From Cyanobacteriota bacterium (GTDB lineage: Bacteria; Cyanobacteriota; Cyanobacteriia; Phormidesmidales; Phormidesmidaceae), in the NCBI GenBank assembly GCA_027619675.1, contig JAQCHG010000197.1, positions 1 through 5,030 on the forward strand: a stretch of DNA of 5,030 bases, read 5' to 3'. Below the pieces are notes generated by a model. The model was not told the DNA's origin, ran no database searches, and worked only from the letters and a program-made list of their open reading frames with translations. Each line of letters begins with the position of its first letter. Positions within the stretch are counted from its first letter, which is position 1. A program made the position numbers and the translations under genes. Shown in pieces: positions 1 to 4,497 of this stretch.

Positions 1-737
1 CCGTGGCGGCAGCGCCGACCCCGGTGGCAGCCACGCCAGCGCCCACCCCTGCTCCCGCTGTGCCGGGGCAAGTGGTGCCCTTCAACACGTTGCAGCAGGC
101 GGTGGTCCGCAACATGGTGGCCAGCCTGTCGGTGCCCACCTTCCGGGTGGGGTACACCATCACCACCGACGCCCTAGACGCCCTCTACAAGCAGATCAAG
201 TCCAAGGGCGTCACCATGACGGGGCTGTTGGCGAAGGCGGTGGCCGTTACCCTCAAGCAGCACCCCCTCCTCAACGCCAGCTACACCGACCAGGGGATTC
301 AGTACAACGGCAGCATCAACGTGGCCGTAGCAGTGGCCATGGAAGGGGGCGGACTGATTACGCCGGTGCTGCGGGGGGCCGATCAGATGGATATCTATTC
401 CCTCTCCCGCACCTGGAAGGATTTGGTCGCCCGTTCCCGCACCAAGCAGCTACAGCCTGAGGAGTATTCCACGGGCACCTTCACCCTGTCGAACCTGGGG
501 ATGTTTGGGGTGGATAAGTTTGATGCAATTTTGCCCTCTGGTCAGGGATCGATTTTGGCGATCGGGGCTGCCCGCCCTGGGTTAGTCGCCACCGCTGACG
601 GCATGATGGGGATCAAGCGGCAGATGCAGGTCAATATCACCTGCGACCACCGGATTATCTACGGGGCCGATGCGGCTGCCTTCCTGCAAGCCCTGGCCCA
701 ATTGATCGAGAACGATCCCCAATCCCTCACCCTGTAG
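1..737 (+). CDS. Dihydrolipoamide acetyltransferase, E2 of pyruvate dehydrogenase (C-terminal part, 5' end outside window)
   Basis: This is the catalytic end of the E2 subunit, which moves the acetyl group from lipoyl-lysine to CoA in the cytosolic pyruvate dehydrogenase complex. The visible 244 residues start inside an Ala/Pro-rich flexible linker (residues 1-25). The trimer-forming acetyltransferase domain follows from about residue 26 to the end. Residues 158-170 carry the GTFTLSNLG motif, and 215-221 carry the active-site motif DHRIIYG, with His216 as the expected catalytic base. The usual DHRxxDG has Asp where this protein has Tyr; from memory, plastid and cyanobacterial E2 proteins also have DHRVIYG, so this is a lineage mark rather than damage. 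The lipoyl and E1/E3-binding domains must lie left of position 1, because the frame is open to the edge; the GTG at position 3 is not a credible start. A strong terminator follows. BCKDH or 2-oxoglutarate E2 is less likely given the Tyr variant. Confidence 0.93.
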   Translation, partial: VAAAPTPVAATPAPTPAPAVPGQVVPFNTLQQAVVRNMVASLSVPTFRVGYTITTDALDALYKQIKSKGVTMTGLLAKAVAVTLKQHPLLNASYTDQGIQYNGSINVAVAVAMEGGGLITPVLRGADQMDIYSLSRTWKDLVARSRTKQLQPEEYSTGTFTLSNLGMFGVDKFDAILPSGQGSILAIGAARPGLVATADGMMGIKRQMQVNITCDHRIIYGADAAAFLQALAQLIENDPQSLTL

Positions 738-770
738 TTGGGGTGACGGCTGGCATTTGGGTTGATGCAG

Positions 771-805
771 TGCCCAGGCCACCTAGCTGGCCTGGGCATT
801 TCTTT
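771..805 (+). terminator. Rho-independent terminator after the E2 gene
   Basis: A perfect 10-bp stem, TGCCCAGGCC (771-780) with GGCCTGGGCA (789-798), encloses an 8-nt loop and is followed directly by TTTCTTT-type sequence (799-805). It starts 33 nt after the E2 stop. The T-rich tail is only on the plus-strand side, so it should end the E2 transcript and not the convergent dehydrogenase transcript, whose stop codon is at 809. Confidence 0.88.
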
Positions 806-808
806 CAC

Positions 809-1474
809 CTACCAGGGCAACACCTCACCATTGGCGTGCCAAAAGGTACCGCTGTTTTCTAGGGTCAACCCGTCAATGCGGGCCAAGAGCCCCTGCACCG
901 AGACCGTGGGGGTAATGCCGCCGGGGGTGAAGTGGGTCATGCGGGTTTGTACTAAACCGGGGTGCAGGATGGCCACGGCAATGCCGCGCGGCCTGAGGTC
1001 GTGGGAGAGGGACTTACCCGCCATGGATAGGGCCACCTTGGACATGCGATAGCCGTAGGAGCCGCCGGAGGTGTTGTCGTCGATGGAGCCCATGCGGCTG
1101 GTCATCAACACGACTTTAGAACCGGACTGGAGCAACGGCAGCAGGGTTTGGGTGAAGCGCAGGGGACCAATGGCGTTGACCTCAAACTGTCTGCGAATGC
1201 TGTCGATGTCGAGATCCTCCAACGTGACCCGCTCTAGGATGCCAGCGTTGTTGATCAGCACGTCGATCGCGGTCCCCGTCAAACGCTGGGCTAGGGCCTG
1301 GACCGAGGCACCCTCGCTTAGGTCTACCCCCGCTTCCACCTGAACACCCAAATCCGTTAAGTCATCGCTGGGGGTGCGGCAGACGGCAATCACGGTCTCG
1401 CCCCGCGCCTTGAGTTGTTTGCAATATTCGTAGCCAATGCCTCGATTGGCTCCTGTGACCACATAGGTTGCCAT
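809..1474 (-). CDS. Short-chain dehydrogenase/reductase, C-factor/sniffer-like
   Basis: A complete 221-residue classical-size SDR, expected to be a soluble NAD(P)(H)-dependent oxidoreductase; the substrate cannot be read from sequence. The nucleotide-binding glycine motif TGANRGIG is at residues 7-14, NNAG at 75-78, the structural Asn at 100 (in FEVNAIGP), the catalytic serine region TSRMGS at 125-130, and the catalytic YxxxK at Tyr142/Lys146. The segment NTSGGSYGYRMSK before the active-site Lys, and the ending with LPW, resemble the CsgA/C-factor and animal sniffer carbonyl-reductase branch. The three or four extra residues between Ser126 and Tyr142, compared with FabG, also fit that branch. 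All catalytic positions are present, so it should be active. The ATG is supported by an AGGAGG site 8 nt upstream. It runs in the same direction as the CRP-like gene but is 377 bp away, so it is probably separately transcribed. It converges on the E2 gene. Confidence 0.92.
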   Translation of the reverse strand: MATYVVTGANRGIGYEYCKQLKARGETVIAVCRTPSDDLTDLGVQVEAGVDLSEGASVQALAQRLTGTAIDVLINNAGILERVTLEDLDIDSIRRQFEVNAIGPLRFTQTLLPLLQSGSKVVLMTSRMGSIDDNTSGGSYGYRMSKVALSMAGKSLSHDLRPRGIAVAILHPGLVQTRMTHFTPGGITPTVSVQGLLARIDGLTLENSGTFWHANGEVLPW

Positions 1475-1482
1475 GGTTAGGG

Positions 1483-1488
1483 CCTCCT
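1483..1488 (-). promoter_or_regulatory. Ribosome-binding site of the SDR gene
   Basis: Read on the minus strand this is a full AGGAGG, 8 nt before the ATG at 1474. It is the strongest Shine-Dalgarno sequence in the window and fixes the start of the dehydrogenase. Confidence 0.85.
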
Positions 1489-1570
1489 GAACTGTCTGAA
1501 CGGTGGGGAATGGCGGTGTTGCCCGCTGGGACGGGGAATGGTGCCAACCCCGCTTTAGGGTAGCGAACGG

Positions 1571-1601
1571 GCGATCGCGTCTCCCACCCGCCCGCGATCG
1601 C
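1571..1601. repeat. Facing pair of HIP1 sites forming an inverted repeat
   Basis: GCGATCGCG (1571-1579) and CGCGATCGC (1593-1601) are perfect reverse complements across a 13-nt spacer, so a 9-bp hairpin is possible. Each half contains the cyanobacterial HIP1 octamer GCGATCGC. Other perfect HIP1 copies start at 2555, 3113, 3241, 3366, 3740, 4109, 4633 and 4770; all but the 2555 copy lie inside genes. The octamer is very common in many cyanobacterial genomes, and the repeat may simply reflect that abundance. Confidence 0.85.
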
Positions 1602-1851
1602 TGATGCAGAAGCGCTGAATAACCATGGGATGGGGTCCGATACCCCGGCTAGAATTCAACTTCCAGGCCCATAAAGGCTGTCCAAGCTATGTCTGCGGTG
1701 GATCTGGAATGTGCCACCAAGTCTGCCCCCCTACGGTATTGCTAGGGGGCAGCCATGACGGTAAAAGCTTTGCCAGGTAGATATGACCGTGCCCGCCCCG
1801 ATGGTTGAGCCAGGGACTGTAGGGGTTTGTCAAGCCTGAAATGCGGCCTCC

Positions 1852-2544
1852 TCACCAGCCATAGGGGGCGGGGGCAAACTGGTCGATGCTGAGGATGAGG
1901 TAGCGTTGGTGGGTGCGTAACCAACCCTCTTGCTTAAATTCCTTGAGCAGACGGGTCACCGTGACGCGGGTGGTGCCCGTGGCGGTGGCCAGTTGATGGT
2001 GGGTAAGGCGCACGGGGATACGCACCCCTTGGGGTTCCACCTGGCCAAATTCCTGGGCAATGAGATGCAGGAGGTGGCGGAGGCGATCGGCCACCAACCG
2101 CTTACCCGCTAGGGCCAACCAAGCTTCCGTTTGTTGCAGACGTAGAATCAGATGGCGGCATACCCCCGCCATCAATTCCGGGGACTGTTCCACCTCTGCC
2201 ATGGCGAGGGGCAGCACATCCACATCGGTGAGGGCGGTCACCCAGTAGGGATCCACGGTCGTTAACGGGAGACCTACGGGCATAGACGGTCCTGCCAAAC
2301 CCAGCAGGGTTTCGCCGCCGTCGGGCTGAATGGTGGAAAGCTGCACCACCCCCCGACAGATAATCAACAATTCATCAAGGCGAAGGGAAATAACTTGCCC
2401 TGCCGGGTAAGGGGTCAGGGTACGCTCGCGATATAGCTGCTCTAGCACCGCCACAAATTCTGGAGGGGCTAGGGCAGCCATGGTCTGCCGGGGCAGCACT
2501 GACTGTTTTGCAAACACACGGATCACCTGGAGTGCAGCGGGCAC
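1852..2544 (-). CDS. CRP/FNR-family transcriptional regulator
   Basis: A 230-residue (or 209-residue) DNA-binding regulator of the CRP/FNR superfamily. Residues 45-115 fit the N-terminal beta-roll sensor domain, about 120-160 fit the long dimerisation helix, and 179-208 form the winged-helix reader, with the HTH around THHQLATATGTTRVTVTRLL. The cyclic-nucleotide pocket signature (PGE...RxAxV) is not visible in the beta-roll, and there is no N-terminal cysteine cluster of FNR type, so the signal is unknown and may not be cAMP. It is not NtcA or SycRp1 by motif, so I give no symbol. The 2544 start is a GTG with GGAG only 2 nt away; the ATG at 2481 would remove 21 residues and begin just before the region typical of the family, so I slightly favour 2481. 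It is divergent from DUF2555-coaBC and shares a 433-bp upstream region containing dyads that CRP-type proteins could bind. Confidence 0.88.
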   Translation of the reverse strand: MPAALQVIRVFAKQSVLPRQTMAALAPPEFVAVLEQLYRERTLTPYPAGQVISLRLDELLIICRGVVQLSTIQPDGGETLLGLAGPSMPVGLPLTTVDPYWVTALTDVDVLPLAMAEVEQSPELMAGVCRHLILRLQQTEAWLALAGKRLVADRLRHLLHLIAQEFGQVEPQGVRIPVRLTHHQLATATGTTRVTVTRLLKEFKQEGWLRTHQRYLILSIDQFAPAPYGW

Positions 2545-2659
2545 ATCTCCATGGGCGATCGCCCCAAGTCCTAATCCCTACTGAAATATGCCGCAGGAGC
2601 CAGGGGGTACGACCTGGGAAACCCCACAGTCATGCCTGTTTGCCATGATCTGCGCTATT

Positions 2660-2698
2660 CGTTAACGGGTAGCGATGGGTACATTAACAGGCCGTTAA
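2660..2698. promoter_or_regulatory. Cluster of dyads including an NtcA-like GTA-N8-TAC site
   Basis: Three symmetric elements lie side by side: CGTTAACG (2660-2667), GTA-N8-TAC (2669-2682) and TTAAC-N5-GTTAA (2684-2698). GTA-N8-TAC is the consensus of the cyanobacterial nitrogen regulator NtcA, itself a CRP-family protein. On the plus strand a TA dinucleotide (2703, TAGCAC) lies 20 nt after the TAC, at the spacing seen in NtcA-activated promoters, but it lacks the final T of TAN3T, so the -10 is weak. The two TTAAC cores at 2662 and 2684 are 22 bp apart, about two helical turns. The cluster sits between divergent genes, one of which encodes a CRP-type regulator. That it is an operator is inference. 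Confidence 0.45.
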
Positions 2699-2767
2699 GC
2701 TTTAGCACGCCCCTAGGAGGCTCCCCAGGACCGCCATCCTTGTCTAGCCTGAGGATTTCACCCCGTG

Positions 2768-2806
2768 ATCGCCTTCATGAAACTCTATGGAGGCGATAAG
2801 TTTTTT
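2768..2806 (+). terminator. Intrinsic terminator upstream of DUF2555-coaBC, not attached to any gene
   Basis: ATCGCCTTCAT (2768-2778) pairs with ATGGAGGCGAT (2787-2797) over 11 bp, with one G-T wobble and an 8-nt loop. It is followed by AAG and six Ts (2801-2806). The T-run is only on the plus strand. No plus-strand protein gene lies upstream for more than a kilobase, and the divergent gene runs the other way. It therefore either ends a short RNA started in the intergenic region or acts as an attenuator in a long leader of the DUF2555-coaBC operon. Confidence 0.7.
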
Positions 2807-2812
2807 CCTGTG

Positions 2813-2963
2813 CCCCCAGGGAGGCAGCAACCAGCCTCTAGGATGGGGGAAAGGGTTAACACCCAGTGGGGTTGATGGATGCCCTGAAGCCGGGGTGAGA
2901 TGGTGGCCGGGAATGATTGGATTGCTAGCCCCCGCCTTGGCCCCACTGGGTGGTTGTCCAACC
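2813..2963 (+). promoter_or_regulatory. Inverted repeats in the upstream region of DUF2555; possible structured leader
   Basis: Between the terminator and the DUF2555 ribosome-binding site are several nested inverted repeats. CCCCCA (2813-2818) pairs with TGGGGG (2844-2849), enclosing GAGGC (2821-2825) and GCCTC (2834-2838) around an 8-nt loop. Further on, CACCCAGTGGGG (2860-2871) is perfectly complementary to CCCCACTGGGTG (2941-2952), with a 69-nt interior. A CCCCC run (2929-2933) could alternatively pair with the G-run of the ribosome-binding site (2964-2968). I do not recognise a known riboswitch class. Some pairing is expected by chance in such G/C-rich sequence, but the exact 12-bp match is noteworthy. 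Confidence 0.4.
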
Positions 2964-2970
2964 GGGGGAG
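2964..2970 (+). promoter_or_regulatory. Ribosome-binding site of the DUF2555 gene
   Basis: GGGGGAG lies 7 nt before the ATG at 2978. It decides this start over the in-frame upstream ATG at 2900, which would add 26 residues unlike the family. Confidence 0.75.
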
Positions 2971-2977
2971 TTGCGTT

Positions 2978-3190
2978 ATGACTACGCTGCACGTTTCACC
3001 AGAAGATATCTCTGCCATGACCCAAGAGTCGATGGCGGAGTTGGCCAAGCGTCTAGAACAGGATGCCTACGACAATGCCTTTGCAGGCTTGCAAGACTGG
3101 CACCTACTGCGGGCGATCGCCTTTCAACGGCCCGAATTGGCCGAGGGCTACACCCATTTGCTAGATTTTGAGCCCTTTGATGAAGAGTAA
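2978..3190 (+). CDS. DUF2555 family protein (small cyanobacterial conserved protein)
   Basis: A 70-residue acidic soluble protein with no signal peptide, membrane segment or cysteine. It matches my recollection of the DUF2555 family, conserved in cyanobacteria, whose molecular role I do not know. The family core is visible: AMTQESMAELAKRLEQD (residues 13-29), YDNAFAGLQDWHLLRAIAF (31-49) and RPELAEGYTHLLDFE (51-65), ending in an acidic tail. It is predicted to be mostly helical. The start is set by the Shine-Dalgarno sequence and gives the usual family length. The gene is 44 bp upstream of coaBC on the same strand with no terminator between them, so the two are probably co-transcribed. Any functional link to CoA synthesis is only a guess from position. 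Confidence 0.85.
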   Translation: MTTLHVSPEDISAMTQESMAELAKRLEQDAYDNAFAGLQDWHLLRAIAFQRPELAEGYTHLLDFEPFDEE

Positions 3191-3234
3191 AGCCCGCCGA
3201 TGGGCATCCCCGCTGACCTAACCGGGACTCGGCC

Positions 3235-4479
3235 TTGAGCGCGATCGCCCCTGAGCATGGGAGCCCCCCCAAGCGCCGCCAGGTGTTGCTGGCGGTGGGG
3301 GGGGGAATTGCCGCCTACAAACTCTGCACCGTGGCCTCCACCCTGGCCCAGCAGGGGCAATCCGTGCGATCGCTGCTCACCCGCGCCGCCGAAGCCTTCA
3401 TCCCCCCCCTCACCTTGGCTACCCTCTGTCGCCAGCCCGCCTATACCGACCAAGACTTTTGGCAACCCCAGCGGGGACGTCCCCTCCACATTGAGCTGGG
3501 GGAATGGGCCGACCTGATGGTGCTGGCCCCCCTGACCGCCAACACCCTGGGCAAGCTGGTCCATGGTCTGGCGGACAATTTGCTCACCAATACGGTGCTG
3601 GCCTCCACCTGCCCCTTGCTGGTGGCCCCCGCCATGAACACCGACATGTGGGAACAGCCGCCCGTACAGAGCAACTGGCGGCAACTGTGCCAACTGCCCC
3701 GCATCCACACCGTCGGGCCGGGGGCGGGGCGGTTGGCCTGCGATCGCGTCGGCACGGGCCGCATGGCAGAACCCGCAGCGCTGCTGGCCGCCATTGACAA
3801 TCTGCTGATCACGGGTGGCCAACGGGATCTGGCGGGTAAGCAGGTTTTGATCAGCGGCGGCAGCACCCGTGAGCATTGGGATAGCGTCCGCTTTTTGGGC
3901 AATCCTGCCACGGGCAAGATGGGGGTGGCCTTGGCCTTGGCGGCCCGTTACCGGGGTGCGAAAGTCACCCTGATCCACGGCCCCATGGCCCCAGCGGATT
4001 TAGACCCCCTGGATCAGGTGCAAACCCAGGGGGTGGTCAGTGCCGCTGAGATGGAAACGGCCCTCTTGGCCCAGTTGCCCCAGGCGGATTGGGTGGTGAT
4101 GGCGGCGGCGATCGCCGACTTTAAACCCCGCGACTTTTTCCCCGGCAAGCGCCCCAAAGCGCACCTCCCCCCAGCATTGCCCCTAGCGGCGGTGACGGAC
4201 ATTGCCGCCCAGTTGTCCCAACGCAAAACCCCCCGGCAAAAACTGATCGGATTTGCCGCCCAAGTGGGGGACATCCTGCCCCCCGCCCGCGCCAAACTCC
4301 ACCGTAAGGGGCTGGACGCCATCGTCGCCAACCCCGTTGATCAGCCCCAAGGGGGCTTCGGCAGCGACCTGAACCAGGGGGCGATTTTAATCGGAGATCG
4401 CCCCCCCATCCCCCTTCCCCTCGGCTCCAAACTGGCCTTGGCCCACCACCTCTACGACGCGCTGCTGGCCGTTGGGTAA
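3235..4479 (+). CDS. coaBC: Bifunctional phosphopantothenoylcysteine decarboxylase / phosphopantothenate-cysteine ligase
   Basis: CoaBC carries out two steps of CoA synthesis in the cytosol: CTP-dependent joining of 4'-phosphopantothenate to cysteine (CoaB) and FMN-dependent decarboxylation to 4'-phosphopantetheine (CoaC). The N-terminal flavodoxin-like CoaC domain (about 16-195) shows GGGIAAYK (22-29), catalytic His85 in HIEL, PLTANT (99-104) where PASANT is usual, APAMNTDMW (131-139) and Cys169 in the substrate clamp ending GTGRM. The CoaB domain (about 200-414) shows ISGGSTRE (206-213), VRFLGNPATGKMG (218-230) where NxSSGxMG is usual, MAAAIADFKP (289-298), the GKRPK lysines (304-308), and GFGSD (374-378). 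Length (414 aa) is normal. An in-frame stop at 3214 leaves the TTG at 3235 as the best start; a GTG at 3283 would cut into the first beta strand. The TTG lacks a clear Shine-Dalgarno and is followed at once by a HIP1 octamer. Probably an operon with DUF2555. Confidence 0.95.
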   Translation: MSAIAPEHGSPPKRRQVLLAVGGGIAAYKLCTVASTLAQQGQSVRSLLTRAAEAFIPPLTLATLCRQPAYTDQDFWQPQRGRPLHIELGEWADLMVLAPLTANTLGKLVHGLADNLLTNTVLASTCPLLVAPAMNTDMWEQPPVQSNWRQLCQLPRIHTVGPGAGRLACDRVGTGRMAEPAALLAAIDNLLITGGQRDLAGKQVLISGGSTREHWDSVRFLGNPATGKMGVALALAARYRGAKVTLIHGPMAPADLDPLDQVQTQGVVSAAEMETALLAQLPQADWVVMAAAIADFKPRDFFPGKRPKAHLPPALPLAAVTDIAAQLSQRKTPRQKLIGFAAQVGDILPPARAKLHRKGLDAIVANPVDQPQGGFGSDLNQGAILIGDRPPIPLPLGSKLALAHHLYDALLAVG

Positions 4480-4497
4480 GGGGCATCCCCAGCCGTG

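Larger units (their letters stand above)
1475..1851. other. Intergenic spacer between the CRP-like gene and the SDR gene; hairpins, no credible gene
   Basis: This 377-bp stretch holds no ORF that looks like a protein. It contains two HIP1 octamers facing each other (1571-1601). There is a small perfect hairpin, GGGGT/ACCCC, at 1632-1646. A larger one, CTGCCCCC (1723-1730) with GGGGGCAG (1745-1752), has a 14-nt loop. None is followed by a T-run on either strand, so they do not qualify as intrinsic terminators, although 1723-1752 lies downstream of the CRP-like stop and could stabilise or end that transcript in another way. The SDR promoter should lie here on the minus strand, but I could not find a convincing -35/-10 pair. 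Confidence 0.6.

Noticed and set aside
582..782. Minus-strand frame over the end of the E2 gene and its terminator
   Set aside because: It overlaps the conserved E2 C-terminus and the terminator hairpin; no motif or ribosome-binding site.
1689..1745. 18-codon plus-strand ORF in the spacer between the CRP-like and SDR genes
   Set aside because: No proper Shine-Dalgarno, no promoter and no recognisable sequence; such short frames are expected by chance.
1723..1752. CTGCCCCC/GGGGGCAG hairpin as terminator of the CRP-like gene
   Set aside because: No T-run follows it on either strand; kept only as a hairpin within the spacer.
1828..1833. Perfect minus-strand TTGACA as a -35 box
   Set aside because: No acceptable -10 hexamer occurs 16-18 nt downstream.
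2855..2970. Cobalamin or TPP riboswitch upstream of DUF2555-coaBC
   Set aside because: Some words look vaguely similar (GTTAACACCCAGTGGGG, CCCCACTGGG), but the conserved boxes of either class are not present in order.
2744..3048. Overlapping frames on both strands in the region upstream of DUF2555
   Set aside because: Pro/Gly/Trp-rich translations with no family resemblance and no ribosome-binding sites, and they overlap the inverted repeats and the DUF2555 start.
3148..3978. Long open frame on the minus strand opposite coaBC (276 codons)
   Set aside because: It is antisense to a clearly real gene. The translation is Gly/Gln/Pro-rich with no recognisable motif, as expected from GC-rich codon shadowing.
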